Positions 53,065 through 63,768 of a stretch of 64,000 nucleotides of DNA are shown here, one piece after another. Under the pieces are notes generated by a model. It was not told the DNA's origin and did no database searches. It saw nothing but the letters and a program-made list of their open reading frames with translations. Both the position numbers and the translations under genes were made by a program. The first letter of the stretch is position 1, and each line of letters starts with the position of its first letter. The stretch spans positions 1,488,001-1,552,000 of the forward strand of contig NZ_CP041198.1 in assembly GCF_006517815.1 (NCBI RefSeq), read 5' to 3'. The DNA is from Pseudarthrobacter sp. NIBRBAC000502770 (GTDB lineage: Bacteria; Actinomycetota; Actinomycetes; Actinomycetales; Micrococcaceae).

Positions 53065-54875
53065 CGGCAGGGGAGCCGGAAGCCAAGGAAAAGGAGTACA
53101 GGTTCTGGCCGACTGCGCGCAGGCTCCTTGGCCTCCTGGTGCCCTTCCGGCTGCAGATGCTCGGGGCCGTTGGAGCCACTTGCGCCTTCGCTGTCCTCAA
53201 CGTGGCAGCCCCAAAGTACCTGGGTGACGCCACCGACGAAGTGGTGGCCGGCGTCCTGCAGGGCAGCCTCGACCAGCGGCTCGGAGTCCTGCTGGCAGCG
53301 GTGGCCCTGATGTACGTGTTCGCATCCCTGTTCAACTGGATGCAGGGGGCGTTGACCGCGCGGGCCGTGCAGGGGCTCATGTACGGGCTGCGCGCGTCCG
53401 TGGAGGAAAAGCTGCACCGACTCCCGTCCACTTACTTCCGGGGAAGGTCCCGCGGGGACGTGCTGAGCCGTGCCACCAACGACATCGACAACATCGCCCA
53501 AGCACTGAACCAGGTCCTGACACAGCTCATCGTCTCCGTCCTGATGCTGTGCGGCTCGCTGGCCATGATGCTGTGGATCTCGCCGCTGCTCGCGGCCATC
53601 GCCATTGCCACTGTCCCCGTCTCCACGCTGATCACCGTCCTGGTGGCCCGGCGGTCCCAGGAGCACTTCGCCCGGCAGTGGACCGAGACCGGCGAACTAA
53701 ACAGCCACGTCGAGGAATTCATCAGCGGCCATGAAGTCATCAAAGCCTTCGGCCGCCAGGAACACGCGGCGGACGTCTTCAGCCGCAGCAGCCGACGCCT
53801 GGCGCTGGCTGCCACCAAGGCGCAGTATGCGGCCGGGGTGGTCCAGCCGCTGATGGTGCTCATGTCCAACCTCAACTACATCCTGGTCGCGGTGGTGGGG
53901 GCCCTCCAGATCATCGCTGGAGCCATGACCATCGGCGGAGTCCAGGCGTTCATCCAGTTCAGCCGGTTGTTCAGCCAGCCCGTCGGACAGATCGGCGGCC
54001 TGCTGAACGTGATGCAGTCCTGCGCTGCATCGGCGGCAAGGGTTTTCGTGCTCCTGGACGCGGGCGAGGACGCCCCGGAGCACGCCGGCCAGAGCACCCG
54101 CGCCCCGGCCGGCGGCCGCATAGTCTTCGACGACGTCACGTTCGGCTACCCAGGGGCTGTGCCCGCCGTGCGCAACCTCACCTTCGCCGTGGAGCCCGGC
54201 CAGGCGGTGGCGATCGTGGGACACACCGGTGCAGGCAAGAGCACCGTGGTGAACCTCCTGATGCGCTTCCTGGAACCCGCATCCGGCACCATCACCATGG
54301 GGGGCCGGGACATCGCGGCAATACCGCGCGACCAGCTGCGGGCCCACTTCGGTGTGGTCCTCCAGGATTCCTGGCTCTTCGACGGCAGTATCCGGGAAAA
54401 CATCGCCTACGGACTGCCCGGCGCGCCGGACGCGGCGATTGTCGCAGCCGCGGAAGCCACCCACGCCGACCGCTTCATCAGGTCCCTGCCGCACGGCTAT
54501 GCCACGGTGCTGGAAAACGGAGGGGAGCCACTCAGCCAGGGCCAGCGGCAACTCCTTACCATCGCCAGGGCACAGCTGGCCGGGCGCGCCGTCCTGGTGC
54601 TGGACGAGGCAACCAGTTCCGTTGACTCCAGGACGGAACTGCTCATCCGCCAGGCGATGCAGCGTCTGCGCGACGGACGGACCAGCTTCATGATCGCCCA
54701 CCGTTTGTCCACCATCCGGAACGCTGATCTAATTCTCGTCATGGACCACGGACGCATCGTCGAACAGGGCACGCACGAAAGCCTGCTCGGCGCCGACAAT
54801 TACTACGCGAAGCTTTACGACGCCCAGTTCGCCGAACGGGACGGCCGCAACGAGGTCCTGGAGGGCGGCCTGTGA
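53061..54875 (+). CDS. ABC exporter half, catalytic NBD subunit
   Basis: A 604-residue half-transporter, six membrane helices followed by an ATPase with consensus chemistry: Walker A GHTGAGKST, Walker B and glutamate VLDEATSSVD (E516), H-loop IAHRLS (H547). Its signature is altered, LSQGQRQLL rather than LSGGQ. Together with the partner this leaves one good site (this Walker A/B plus the partner LSGGQ) and one degenerate site. GTG 53061 overlaps the upstream stop by four bases and its own stop overlaps the GntR start. Substrate likely a drug or lipid; not determinable. Confidence 0.95.
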   Translation: MTAGEPEAKEKEYRFWPTARRLLGLLVPFRLQMLGAVGATCAFAVLNVAAPKYLGDATDEVVAGVLQGSLDQRLGVLLAAVALMYVFASLFNWMQGALTARAVQGLMYGLRASVEEKLHRLPSTYFRGRSRGDVLSRATNDIDNIAQALNQVLTQLIVSVLMLCGSLAMMLWISPLLAAIAIATVPVSTLITVLVARRSQEHFARQWTETGELNSHVEEFISGHEVIKAFGRQEHAADVFSRSSRRLALAATKAQYAAGVVQPLMVLMSNLNYILVAVVGALQIIAGAMTIGGVQAFIQFSRLFSQPVGQIGGLLNVMQSCAASAARVFVLLDAGEDAPEHAGQSTRAPAGGRIVFDDVTFGYPGAVPAVRNLTFAVEPGQAVAIVGHTGAGKSTVVNLLMRFLEPASGTITMGGRDIAAIPRDQLRAHFGVVLQDSWLFDGSIRENIAYGLPGAPDAAIVAAAEATHADRFIRSLPHGYATVLENGGEPLSQGQRQLLTIARAQLAGRAVLVLDEATSSVDSRTELLIRQAMQRLRDGRTSFMIAHRLSTIRNADLILVMDHGRIVEQGTHESLLGADNYYAKLYDAQFAERDGRNEVLEGGL

Positions 54876-55252
54876 CCGCCCCGGACGGGTTTCCAGGATC
54901 CTGGCGTCCCAACCCTGCCAGCAGCGTGGCGCTGTTCGAACAACTACGTCTCCAGGTGATCCACCTGGCGGACAACGGTGCGCTGGCGCCCGGCACCAGG
55001 CTCCCCGCCGTCCGCGCCCTCGCAGAGAAACTCGACGTCGCCCCGCACACCGTCGCCAGGGCATACAAGGAACTGGAGGCTGCCGGCGTCGTGGCCACCC
55101 GGGGCCGGCACGGGACAGTGGTTTCGGCCCGGGACGAGCGGCTCGGGGACCTCTCGCAAGCGGCCGCCGCGTACGCCGCCGTCGCCAAATCCCGGGGTGC
55201 CAGCTTCGCCGAAGCCGTGAAGCTGCTGGCTGCCGCTTACGATGTTCCCTGA
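54872..55252 (+). CDS. GntR-family regulator, YtrA subgroup
   Basis: A 126-residue regulator. The winged helix-turn-helix (LRLQVIHLADNGALAPGTRLPAVRALAEKLDVAPHTVARAYKELEAAGVV, about residues 25-75) is followed by only about 45 residues, the short helical tail of the YtrA subgroup. YtrA proteins usually repress the ABC operon they lie in. It overlaps the exporter gene as GTGA, so it is made with it. A target operator would be expected before 51319, where a CAGCTGAAAGTGATCTGGC region lies, but I see no clear inverted repeat. Confidence 0.9.
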   Translation: MTAPDGFPGSWRPNPASSVALFEQLRLQVIHLADNGALAPGTRLPAVRALAEKLDVAPHTVARAYKELEAAGVVATRGRHGTVVSARDERLGDLSQAAAAYAAVAKSRGASFAEAVKLLAAAYDVP

Positions 55253-55270
55253 GGGCGGAACCGTCAGTGT

Positions 55271-55286
55271 TCGAAAAAGTTTTCGA
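55271..55286. promoter_or_regulatory. SOS-box-like inverted repeat before uvrA
   Basis: TCGAAAA-ag-TTTTCGA is a 7+7 inverted repeat ending two bases before the uvrA -10. It matches the Gram-positive LexA box CGAAC-N4-GTTCG except for one inner base in each arm (CGAAA-N4-TTTCG). Confidence 0.45.
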
Positions 55287-55287
55287 T

Positions 55288-55293
55288 TAGCAT
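55288..55293 (+). promoter_or_regulatory. Leaderless -10 hexamer TAGCAT for uvrA
   Basis: Ends six bases before GTG 55300. No ribosome-binding site. Confidence 0.5.
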
Positions 55294-55299
55294 TATGGG

Positions 55300-58221
55300 G
55301 TGCCTAAAGCCTTAGCTGAAGAAACCCCTGCCCCCTCCACTTCCCTTGCCGTCCCTTCTGCTGCCCCGCAGCGGCCGGACCTCTCCCGCCTCGTGGTGAA
55401 GGGCGCGCGGGAGCACAACCTGCGCAACGTGGACCTCGACCTGCCGCGCGACGCCATGATCGTCTTCACCGGCCTCTCCGGTTCCGGCAAGTCCTCGCTG
55501 GCGTTCGACACCATCTTCGCGGAGGGCCAGCGGCGCTACGTCGAATCGTTGTCCGCCTACGCACGCCAGTTCCTTGGCCAGGTGGACAAGCCTGACGTCG
55601 ATTTCATCGAGGGCCTGTCCCCGGCGGTGTCGATCGACCAGAAATCCACCAGCAAGAACCCGCGGTCCACGGTGGGCACCATCACCGAGATCTACGACTA
55701 CATGCGCCTGCTGTGGGCCCGCGTCGGCAGGCCGCATTGCCCCGTTTGCGGTGAGCCGGTATCCAAGCAGACCCCGCAGCAGATCGTGGACCAGCTCCTG
55801 GAACTCGACCAGGGCACCCGTTTCCAGGTCCTGGCGCCGGTGGTCCGCGGACGCAAGGGCGAGTTCGTGGACCTCTTCAAGGAACTCAGCGCCAAGGGCT
55901 ACTCCCGGGCGCGCGTCGACGGCAACCTCGTCCAGCTGAGCGATCCGCCCAAGCTGGGCAAGCAGTTCAAGCACACCATTGAGGTGGTGGTGGACCGACT
56001 CGTGGTCAAGGACGGGATCAGCCAGCGGCTCACCGATTCCATCGAGACCGCCCTGGGCCTGGCCGAAGGCCGCGTCCTCGCCGAATTCGTGGACGTTGAA
56101 GCAGACGCGCCGGAACGCATCCGGGCATTCTCGGAAAATCTTGCCTGCCCCAATGAGCACCCCCTCGCCATCGACGAGATCGAGCCCCGCTCCTTCTCGT
56201 TCAACAACCCGTTCGGCGCCTGTGCTGCCTGCAGCGGAATCGGCACCCGGCTGGAAGTGGATGAGGAACTCATCGTTCCCAACCCTGAACTGTCCCTCTC
56301 GGAGGGTGCCATCGCCCCGTGGTCGCTGGGCACTGCCACCACCGAATACTGGAACCGGCTCCTGGAAGGCCTGGCCAAGGAAGTCGGCTTCTCCATGACC
56401 ACGCCGTGGGAGAAGCTGGGCAAGGACGTGCGGCAGACCGTCCTGCACGGCAAGGACCACAAGGTGGTTGTGCAGTACCGCAACCGCTTTGGCCGCGAAC
56501 GCAAGTACAGCACCGGCTTCGAAGGTGCCATCCAATACGTCCACCGCAAGCACGGCGAGACTGATTCCGACTGGGCCCGCGACCGGTACGAGGAATACAT
56601 GCGGCAGGTTCCCTGCCCTGCCTGCAACGGCGCACGCCTCAACCCGGCATCCCTGTCGGTATTGATCAACGGCAAGTCCATCGCCGAGGTCGCCGCCCTT
56701 CCCATGCGGGACTGTGCGGAGTTCCTGAACAACCTGGTGCTGACCGGACGCGAAGCCCAGATCGCCCACCAGGTCCTCAAGGAGATCCAGGCCCGCCTGA
56801 CTTTCCTCCTGGACGTCGGCCTGGAGTACCTCAACCTCGAGCGTCCGTCCGCGACCCTCTCCGGCGGCGAGGCACAGCGCATCCGGCTCGCCACCCAGAT
56901 CGGCTCGGGACTGGTGGGCGTCCTCTACGTTCTCGATGAGCCCTCCATCGGCCTGCACCAGCGGGACAACCGCCGCCTCATCGAAACCCTGACACGGCTC
57001 CGCGACATGGGAAACACCCTCATCGTCGTCGAGCACGACGAAGACACCATCCACGTGGCCGACTGGATCGTGGACATTGGGCCCGGCGCCGGGGAACACG
57101 GCGGCCAGGTAGTCCATTCCGGCACCTACAAGGAACTGCTGGACAACCGGGACTCGCTGACCGGCGACTACCTTTCCGGCCGCAAGGCCATCGAGGTACC
57201 GAAGAAACGCCGGAAGTACGACAAGAAGCGCGAGATCAAGGTGGTAGGCGCGCGGGAGAACAACCTTGTCAACGTTGACGCCGCCTTCCCGCTGGGACTG
57301 TTCACTGCGGTGACCGGCGTCAGCGGTTCGGGCAAGTCAACACTGGTCAACGAGATCCTCTACAAGGTGCTGGCGAACAAGCTGAACGGTGCCAAGCAGG
57401 TGGCCGGGCGGCACAAGACAATCCATGGCCTGGAGCACCTGGACAAGGTGGTCCACGTGGACCAGAGCCCCATCGGCCGCACCCCGCGCTCCAACCCGGC
57501 CACGTACACGGGCGTTTTTGACAACATCCGCAAGCTTTTCGCCGAGACCACCGAGGCAAAGGTACGCGGCTACCTTCCTGGCCGGTTCTCTTTCAACGTC
57601 AAGGGCGGCCGCTGCGAGGCATGCTCGGGTGACGGCACCCTGAAGATCGAGATGAACTTCCTGCCGGACGTGTATGTCCCGTGCGAAGTGTGCCACGGAG
57701 CCCGCTACAACCGGGAAACCCTGGAGGTTCACTACAAGGGCAAGACCATCGCCGATGTCCTCAACATGCCCATCGAGGAAGGTGCCGAATTCTTCGCCGC
57801 CTTCTCACCCATCGCACGCCACCTGAACACCCTGGTGGATGTGGGACTGGGCTACGTCCGCCTGGGCCAGCCGGCCACCACCCTCTCCGGCGGTGAGGCG
57901 CAGCGCGTCAAGCTCGCAGCAGAACTTCAGAAGCGGTCCAACGGCCGCAGCATCTATGTCCTGGACGAGCCCACCACGGGCCTGCACTTCGAAGACATCC
58001 GGAAGCTGCTCATGGTTTTGCAGGGACTGGTCGACAAGGGCAACACGGTGATTACCATCGAACACAACCTCGATGTCATCAAGAGCGCCGACTGGCTGGT
58101 TGACCTCGGACCGGACGGCGGTTCCGGCGGCGGCCAGATCGTTGCGGCAGGAACGCCGGAGCAGGTGGCCAAGTCCACCACCAGCCACACCGGCAAATTC
58201 CTGGCAGAAATACTCGGCTGA
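55300..58221 (+). CDS. uvrA: UvrABC excision nuclease subunit A
   Basis: A 973-residue class I UvrA. It has two ABC halves with Walker A motifs [14 protein letters not shown] and [14 protein letters not shown] and two signatures ([24 protein letters not shown]). The UvrB-binding domain (about residues 150-265) begins after CPVC at 147, and the zinc modules CAAC, CPAC, CEAC and CEVC are present. It is the damage-recognition subunit for UvrB (41063) and UvrC (59752). It follows the GntR gene by 47 bases but has its own -10 and SOS-like palindrome, so it is probably a separate, damage-inducible unit. Confidence 0.98.
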   Translation: MPKALAEETPAPSTSLAVPSAAPQRPDLSRLVVKGAREHNLRNVDLDLPRDAMIVFTGLSGSGKSSLAFDTIFAEGQRRYVESLSAYARQFLGQVDKPDVDFIEGLSPAVSIDQKSTSKNPRSTVGTITEIYDYMRLLWARVGRPHCPVCGEPVSKQTPQQIVDQLLELDQGTRFQVLAPVVRGRKGEFVDLFKELSAKGYSRARVDGNLVQLSDPPKLGKQFKHTIEVVVDRLVVKDGISQRLTDSIETALGLAEGRVLAEFVDVEADAPERIRAFSENLACPNEHPLAIDEIEPRSFSFNNPFGACAACSGIGTRLEVDEELIVPNPELSLSEGAIAPWSLGTATTEYWNRLLEGLAKEVGFSMTTPWEKLGKDVRQTVLHGKDHKVVVQYRNRFGRERKYSTGFEGAIQYVHRKHGETDSDWARDRYEEYMRQVPCPACNGARLNPASLSVLINGKSIAEVAALPMRDCAEFLNNLVLTGREAQIAHQVLKEIQARLTFLLDVGLEYLNLERPSATLSGGEAQRIRLATQIGSGLVGVLYVLDEPSIGLHQRDNRRLIETLTRLRDMGNTLIVVEHDEDTIHVADWIVDIGPGAGEHGGQVVHSGTYKELLDNRDSLTGDYLSGRKAIEVPKKRRKYDKKREIKVVGARENNLVNVDAAFPLGLFTAVTGVSGSGKSTLVNEILYKVLANKLNGAKQVAGRHKTIHGLEHLDKVVHVDQSPIGRTPRSNPATYTGVFDNIRKLFAETTEAKVRGYLPGRFSFNVKGGRCEACSGDGTLKIEMNFLPDVYVPCEVCHGARYNRETLEVHYKGKTIADVLNMPIEEGAEFFAAFSPIARHLNTLVDVGLGYVRLGQPATTLSGGEAQRVKLAAELQKRSNGRSIYVLDEPTTGLHFEDIRKLLMVLQGLVDKGNTVITIEHNLDVIKSADWLVDLGPDGGSGGGQIVAAGTPEQVAKSTTSHTGKFLAEILG

Positions 58222-58300
58222 CCGGACGAAACCACAGCGAAGTATTCCGCAACGGGAATGCGAGTTTCAGGCACTCCTGCTGTCATGAGAAACTAACCCG

Positions 58301-59017
58301 GTGACTTCAACAACAGTGCCCGTGATCTTTGACCTGGACGGCACTCTTGTCGATCCCGCCGGTGGAATAACCGAGGGGATTGCCTCAGCCCTCCGCGGGC
58401 TGGGGCTCCCGGTTCCCGGCCAGGACCTGCTCCATGCGATGATCGGCCCCAAGTTGAGCGACTCCCTGCTTAACGTGGCCAACGTCCCGGCGGAACACCT
58501 TGACGAGGTTGTCCGGCTCTACCGCGAGTACTACGTCGCCAAAGGTATTGCGCAGAGCCGGCTGTACCCGGGCATCCGCGGTATCCTCGAGTCCTTTGCT
58601 GAGGCAGGCCGGCCCGTGGCGGTGGCAACCCAGAAGCCCCAGCGGCTGGCACGCAAAGTGCTGGCGCACCACGGCATCGACGGCTTTTTCCACGGCATCC
58701 ATGGCTCGGCTGATGACGAGACAGCCGTGGAAGGCGTTCCGCTGGGAAAGACCCAGATCATCGCCGCTGCCCTGCGAAACCTCGATACCCAGCACGCCAT
58801 TATGGTGGGCGACCGCGCCCAGGACGTGTCCGGAGCCATCGCCAACGGGCTTGACTGCATCGGCGTTGTCTGGGGATTCGCCCCGGACGGGGAATTGGAG
58901 GAAGCCGGATCCGTGGCCGTTGTCAGTACGGGGGATGAGCTGGTGGCGGTCATTGAGAGGCTGCAGGCTGTCCACACCTCGGCCATGAGCGGGGTGGGCA
59001 ACGATGGAAATGTTTGA
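58301..59017 (+). CDS. HAD hydrolase, phosphoglycolate-phosphatase-like
   Basis: A 238-residue HAD phosphatase. The nucleophile motif VIFDLDGTLVDP is at residues 8-19, motif II PVAVATQKPQ near 105, the conserved Lys in GVPLGKTQII, and motif IV MVGDRAQDVSGA near 168. A C1 cap with MIGPKLSDSL helices fits the Gph/PpaX group that acts on small phosphoesters. The start is GTG 58301; GAAACT six bases upstream is a weak -10. Its end overlaps plsC by 14 bases. Confidence 0.9.
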   Translation: MTSTTVPVIFDLDGTLVDPAGGITEGIASALRGLGLPVPGQDLLHAMIGPKLSDSLLNVANVPAEHLDEVVRLYREYYVAKGIAQSRLYPGIRGILESFAEAGRPVAVATQKPQRLARKVLAHHGIDGFFHGIHGSADDETAVEGVPLGKTQIIAAALRNLDTQHAIMVGDRAQDVSGAIANGLDCIGVVWGFAPDGELEEAGSVAVVSTGDELVAVIERLQAVHTSAMSGVGNDGNV

Positions 59018-59672
59018 TGCCGTCCGCTGGACCACGCGCAACCTGATCGGCGGCACTTGCCGGCCCACCGTCGTCGGACTTGAAAACGTTCCGTCCGACG
59101 GCCCCTTTATCGTGGCGCCCAACCACCTCTCCTTTTTTGACAGCGTCATCGTCCAGGCGCTGATGCCCCGTCCGGTGGCTTTCTTCGCCAAGGCCGAGTA
59201 CTTCACCACGGGCGGCGTCAAGGGCAGGGTCATGAAAGCCTTCTTCGAGTCCGTGGGCTCCATTCCCGTCGAGCGCGGCGAACAAGCCGCCAGCGTCCAG
59301 GCGCTGAAGACCCTGCTCGACATCCTCGAGGCCGGACGCGGAATCGGCATCTACCCCGAAGGGACCCGCTCCCGGGACGGCATCCTGTACCGTGGCCGCA
59401 CCGGCGTCGGCTGGCTCGCGCTCACCACCGGGGCCCCCGTGATTCCCGTTGGCCTGATTGGGACCGAGAAGCTCCAGCGCGCCGGGGAAAAGGGCGTCCG
59501 GCCCCAGCACTTCACCATGAAGGTGGGGGAGCCGCTGTACTTCGACAAGACGGGACCGGACCACTCGCTGCCGGCCCGCCGTGAGGTTACGGACCGGATC
59601 ATGGATGCGATCGCCGCCCTCAGCGGACAGGAGCGGTCCGCCAGCTACAACCAGAGCAAGTCAGCAGAGTAG
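59004..59672 (+). CDS. plsC: 1-acyl-sn-glycerol-3-phosphate acyltransferase
   Basis: A 222-residue acyltransferase. The catalytic HX4D is NHLSFFDSVI near residue 35, the substrate block is SIPVERG near 90, IGIYPEGTRSRDG supplies the EGTR motif near 115, and APVIPVGLIGTEK follows. It makes phosphatidic acid for membrane phospholipids and would be associated with the membrane face. The overlap with the HAD gene and position before uvrC repeat the usual actinobacterial order. ATG 59004 lies inside the HAD reading frame. Confidence 0.92.
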   Translation: MEMFDAVRWTTRNLIGGTCRPTVVGLENVPSDGPFIVAPNHLSFFDSVIVQALMPRPVAFFAKAEYFTTGGVKGRVMKAFFESVGSIPVERGEQAASVQALKTLLDILEAGRGIGIYPEGTRSRDGILYRGRTGVGWLALTTGAPVIPVGLIGTEKLQRAGEKGVRPQHFTMKVGEPLYFDKTGPDHSLPARREVTDRIMDAIAALSGQERSASYNQSKSAE

Positions 59673-59739
59673 TCCGGTGCTCCGGGCTGCCCGGCCGGTG
59701 CGGATGCGCCGGCCGGCAAGGACACCCGGCTGGACTCAG

Positions 59740-59745
59740 TAGACT
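59740..59745 (+). promoter_or_regulatory. Leaderless -10 hexamer TAGACT for uvrC
   Basis: Ends six bases before GTG 59752. Confidence 0.5.
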
Positions 59746-59751
59746 TGATAG

Positions 59752-61752
59752 GTGGCAAATCCAGCAAGTTACCGGCCCAAGACTGGTGAAATCCCCACCA
59801 ACCCGGGCGTCTACCGGTTCCGTGATCCGCACGGCCGGATTATCTACGTGGGCAAGGCCAAGAGCCTCCGGTCCCGCCTGAACTCCTACTTCGCCAATCC
59901 GGCCGGGCTGCTGCCGAAAACCTATGCGATGGTCCATGCAGCCAGCAGCGTGGAGTGGACCGTGGTGGGCAGCGAGCTTGAGTCGCTGCAGCTCGAATAC
60001 ACCTGGATCAAGGAATTCAAGCCGCGCTTCAACGTGGTGTTCCGGGACGACAAGACCTATCCCTACCTTGCCGTGACCATGAGTGAGAAGTACCCCCGGG
60101 TGCAGGTCATGCGGGGGGACAAACGGAAGGGAACCCGCTACTTCGGCCCCTACACCGCCGGCGCCATCCGGGAAACCATGGACACCCTGCTCCGGGTCTT
60201 TCCCGTCAGGAGCTGCAGCGCCGGCGTCTTCAAACGCGCCCAGGCCAGCGGGCGGCCATGCCTGCTGGGCTACATCGACAAGTGTTCCGCGCCCTGCGTT
60301 GGACGGATTTCGCCAGAGGACCACCGGGCCCTGGCCGACGATTTCTGTGCCTTCATGGGCGGCGAAGCCAAGAGGTTCATCAACAAGCTGGAAAAGCAGA
60401 TGTCCGACGCCGTGGCGAAGCTCGACTACGAGCACGCCGCCCGGCTGCGCGACGACATCACCGCGCTGCGGAAGGTATTCGAACGCAATGCCGTGGTGCT
60501 GTCCGAGGACACCGACGCCGACGTCTTCGCCCTGCACGAGGATGAGCTGGAGGCTGCTGTCCAGGTGTTCCACGTCCGCGGCGGCAGGATTCGCGGCCAG
60601 CGGGGCTGGGTGGTGGAAAAGGTGGAAGACTTCACCACTCCGGACCTGGTGGAGCACCTGCTGCAGCAGGTCTACGGGGAGGACGGCGACACGCACGGCC
60701 GGCTGCCGCGCGAGGTTTTGGTTCCGGTAGCGCCGAGCAACCTGGAAGACCTGGCCACCTGGCTGGCGGGGATCCGCGGGGCCAAAGTGGACATCCGGGT
60801 GCCCCAGCGCGGGGACAAGGCGGCGCTGATGTCCACGGTCCGCGAAAACGCCGAACATGCACTCAAGCTCCACAAGACACGCCGCGCCGGGGACATCACC
60901 GTCAGGTCGCAGGCCCTGCAGGAGTTGCAGGAAGCCCTGGACCTCCCCGTCCCCCTGCTCCGGATCGAATGTTTCGACGTCTCCCACGTCCAGGGCACCA
61001 ATGTGGTGGCTTCCATGGTGGTGGTCGAGGACGGACTGCCGAAGAAGTCCGACTACCGCAAGTTCTCCATCACCGGGGCCGCGGCCGCCGACGACACTGC
61101 CGCCATGCATGACGTCCTGACCCGCAGGTTCCGCCACTACCTCCAGGACAAGTCGGCGCAGGTGGACGAAGCGGTGTTGGAAGCCGACGGCCAGGACCCG
61201 GCACCGGGCACTGCTGCCCTGGACACCACCACTCCGGCGCCCAAGGCCAAGTTCGCCTACCCGCCCAACCTGGTGGTGGTGGATGGCGGCCAGCCGCAGG
61301 TTAACGCAGCGGCCCGCGCCCTGAAGGACCTGGGCATCGATGATGTGTACGTGGTGGGCCTGGCCAAGCGGCTCGAGGAAGTATGGCTTCCGGACAGCGA
61401 CTTCCCGGTGATCCTGCCCCGTACATCCCAGGGCCTGTACCTGCTCCAGCGGATCCGTGACGAGGCGCACCGCTTCGCCATCACGTTCCACCGGCAGAAG
61501 CGCGGCAAGGCCATGACGGTGTCCGCGCTGGACGCCGTCCCAGGCCTTGGCGCCTCCAAGCGCAAGGCCCTGCTGGCACACTTCGGATCGGTCAAGGGTG
61601 TGAAGGCAGCCACTGCGGAGGAGCTCGCCGAGGCGAAGGGCATTGGCCCTGCCCTGGCCGGGGCCATCGTCAGCCATTTTGCCACAGAGGGTCCCGAGGC
61701 CGTGACGGTGCCCGCGATCAACATGGCGACCGGCGAAATCATTGAAACTTAG
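59752..61752 (+). CDS. uvrC: UvrABC excision nuclease subunit C
   Basis: A 666-residue nuclease. The N-terminal GIY-YIG domain ([25 protein letters not shown], about residues 19-43) makes the 3' cut. The UVR pair ([28 protein letters not shown]) near 205-235 binds UvrB. The RNase H-like half ([19 protein letters not shown] and [13 protein letters not shown]) makes the 5' cut. A tandem helix-hairpin-helix ends the protein ([34 protein letters not shown]). A short low-complexity insert ([17 protein letters not shown]) lies near residue 490. Full length. Confidence 0.98.
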   Translation: MANPASYRPKTGEIPTNPGVYRFRDPHGRIIYVGKAKSLRSRLNSYFANPAGLLPKTYAMVHAASSVEWTVVGSELESLQLEYTWIKEFKPRFNVVFRDDKTYPYLAVTMSEKYPRVQVMRGDKRKGTRYFGPYTAGAIRETMDTLLRVFPVRSCSAGVFKRAQASGRPCLLGYIDKCSAPCVGRISPEDHRALADDFCAFMGGEAKRFINKLEKQMSDAVAKLDYEHAARLRDDITALRKVFERNAVVLSEDTDADVFALHEDELEAAVQVFHVRGGRIRGQRGWVVEKVEDFTTPDLVEHLLQQVYGEDGDTHGRLPREVLVPVAPSNLEDLATWLAGIRGAKVDIRVPQRGDKAALMSTVRENAEHALKLHKTRRAGDITVRSQALQELQEALDLPVPLLRIECFDVSHVQGTNVVASMVVVEDGLPKKSDYRKFSITGAAAADDTAAMHDVLTRRFRHYLQDKSAQVDEAVLEADGQDPAPGTAALDTTTPAPKAKFAYPPNLVVVDGGQPQVNAAARALKDLGIDDVYVVGLAKRLEEVWLPDSDFPVILPRTSQGLYLLQRIRDEAHRFAITFHRQKRGKAMTVSALDAVPGLGASKRKALLAHFGSVKGVKAATAEELAEAKGIGPALAGAIVSHFATEGPEAVTVPAINMATGEIIET

Positions 61753-61819
61753 CTAGGGTAAAGGGCGGGCCCTGCCATCGCGGGGACCGGCAGGACAACG
61801 AGGAAACGGGGCAGGCTCC

Positions 61820-62740
61820 ATGGCAGACACGACGGCGGAATCCGGAGGCAACGACGGGCTGGAGCCCGTCAAGCCGCTCGAAGCGGAACTGCTGGTGGTC
61901 ACCGGGATGTCCGGCGCCGGACGAAGCACCGCCGCGGACGCGCTGGAGGACCACGGCTGGTACGTCGTGGAGAACCTGCCGCCGCAGATGCTTGGCACGC
62001 TCGCCGAGCTCGTCTCCCACGCCCCGCAGTCGATTCCCCGGCTGGCAGTGGTCATCGATGTCCGCAGCAAAGGCCTGTTTGCGGACATCCGGGCGGCGCT
62101 GGGCGCCCTCGCAGCCAGCGGCGTCACTTTCCGCGTCCTGTTCCTCGACGCCAGCGACAACGTCCTGGTCCGGCGGTTCGAACAGGGCCGCCGGCCGCAC
62201 CCCCTCCAGGGCGGCGGCCGGATCCTGGACGGCATCGCAGCCGAACGCGAGCTGCTGCAGGAACTGCGCGACAGCTCCGACGTCGTCCTCGATACCTCCA
62301 ACTACAACGTCCACGGGCTGGCCACCGCCATCACGGAACTGTTCAGTGAAACCGGCCCGGTGGCGCTGCGGCTCAACGTCATGAGCTTTGGCTTCAAGTA
62401 CGGGCTCCCGGTGGATGCGAACTATGTCGCCGACGTCAGGTTCATCCCCAACCCGCACTGGGTACCGCAGCTCCGTCCGCAGACGGGCCTGGACAAGGAT
62501 GTCAGCGACTACGTCCTGGAGGCCGAGGGAGTCAAGAACTTCGTGGACCGCTACGTCCTCGCCCTGGAACCAGTCCTGGAGGGGTACCGCCGGGAGAACA
62601 AGCACTACGCCACCATCGCCGTCGGCTGCACCGGCGGCAAGCACCGCTCCGTTGCTGTGGCAGTGGAACTTTCAAAGAAGCTCGCACAGTACCCGCGGGT
62701 CACGGTGACTACCGCGCACCGGGATCTGGGCCGAGAGTAA
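61820..62740 (+). CDS. rapZ: RapZ/YvcJ nucleotide-binding protein
   Basis: A 306-residue P-loop protein. [19 protein letters not shown] near residues 31-49 is the Walker A region, with Arg in place of Lys as in many actinobacterial members. The C-terminal half has [32 protein letters not shown] and the binding block [21 protein letters not shown]. coli RapZ directs decay of a small RNA; actinobacterial homologues bind GTP and their role is less clear. GAGG and GGGGCAGG lie upstream of ATG 61820. Its stop overlaps yvcK as TAATG, so translation is coupled. Confidence 0.95.
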   Translation: MADTTAESGGNDGLEPVKPLEAELLVVTGMSGAGRSTAADALEDHGWYVVENLPPQMLGTLAELVSHAPQSIPRLAVVIDVRSKGLFADIRAALGALAASGVTFRVLFLDASDNVLVRRFEQGRRPHPLQGGGRILDGIAAERELLQELRDSSDVVLDTSNYNVHGLATAITELFSETGPVALRLNVMSFGFKYGLPVDANYVADVRFIPNPHWVPQLRPQTGLDKDVSDYVLEAEGVKNFVDRYVLALEPVLEGYRRENKHYATIAVGCTGGKHRSVAVAVELSKKLAQYPRVTVTTAHRDLGRE

Positions 62741-63759
62741 TGGCACTGTTCACCGGAGCCCTGCCCCTGGTGCCGCCGGCCGCTGGTAAGGGCTCGGGCC
62801 AGCAGGACAAGGGTCCCAACGTCGTGGCCCTGGGTGGCGGGCACGGCCTGGCGGCCTCACTGTCGGCACTGCGCCTGCTCACCTCCGAGCTCACGGCTAT
62901 CGTCACGGTAGCGGACGACGGCGGCTCGTCCGGGCGCCTGCGCGAAGAGTACGGCGTCCTCCCGCCGGGAGACCTGCGCATGGCTTTGTCCGCGCTCTGC
63001 GACGACACCGACTGGGGACGCACCTGGCGCGACGTCATGCAGCACCGGTTCCGCGCCGGGAAGGGCCCCGGCGGCTCCCTGGATGAGCACGCCATGGGCA
63101 ACCTGCTGATCGTTACGCTGTGGGAGCTGCTCGGTGACGCCGTCGCGGGGCTCAAATGGGCCGGTGCGCTGCTGGGCGCCCGTGGCCAGGTCCTGCCCAT
63201 GTCCACCGTCCCGCTGACCATCGAAGGCGACGTCAGGGTTACCGCCCCGGACGGCGGGACAGCCCTGCAGACCCTCCGCGGCCAGGCCCGCTGCGCAGTG
63301 GCCGGATCGCTGGAGGAGGTCCGGCTCCTGCCCCCCGCCGCGCCGGCCTGCCCTGAAGCCTTGACGGCAATCGAACTGGCGGACTGGGTGGTCCTGGGGC
63401 CGGGTTCCTGGTACACCTCCGTCCTGCCGCACCTGCTCCTGCCGGAGATGCGGCAGGCACTGTGCAGCACCCCCGCCAAACGCTGCCTCACCATGAACCT
63501 CGCCACGGACACCAAGGAAACCACCGGAATGACCGCGGCCGACCACCTCCACGTCCTCCGGCGCTACGCCCCTGAGTTCAGCGTGGACGTGGTCCTGGCC
63601 GATCCGGCGTCCGTGCCCGACCGGCAGGAGTTCGAGAAGGCCGCCGGCATGATCGGCGCGGAGGTTGTCTTGGGTAAAGTAGGGGCGTCGGGACGCCGCC
63701 CCGTCCACGAGCCGCTCAGGCTGGCCACGGCGTACCAGGACATTTTTGGGAACAGTTAG
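62740..63759 (+). CDS. yvcK: YvcK/CofD-like protein (gluconeogenesis factor)
   Basis: A 339-residue CofD-fold protein. VVALGGGHGLAASLSALRLL near residue 27 is the phosphate-binding motif. TVADDGGSSGRLREEYGVLPPGDLRMALSAL is the family signature, followed by GNLLIVTLWEL and VLGPGSWYTSVLPHLLLPEM. B. subtilis YvcK binds UDP-GlcNAc and affects cell-wall synthesis and carbon flow; a similar role is expected. It sits between rapZ and whiA in the conserved order. Confidence 0.95.
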   Translation: MALFTGALPLVPPAAGKGSGQQDKGPNVVALGGGHGLAASLSALRLLTSELTAIVTVADDGGSSGRLREEYGVLPPGDLRMALSALCDDTDWGRTWRDVMQHRFRAGKGPGGSLDEHAMGNLLIVTLWELLGDAVAGLKWAGALLGARGQVLPMSTVPLTIEGDVRVTAPDGGTALQTLRGQARCAVAGSLEEVRLLPPAAPACPEALTAIELADWVVLGPGSWYTSVLPHLLLPEMRQALCSTPAKRCLTMNLATDTKETTGMTAADHLHVLRRYAPEFSVDVVLADPASVPDRQEFEKAAGMIGAEVVLGKVGASGRRPVHEPLRLATAYQDIFGNS

Positions 63760-63768
63760 GAAGGTGCC

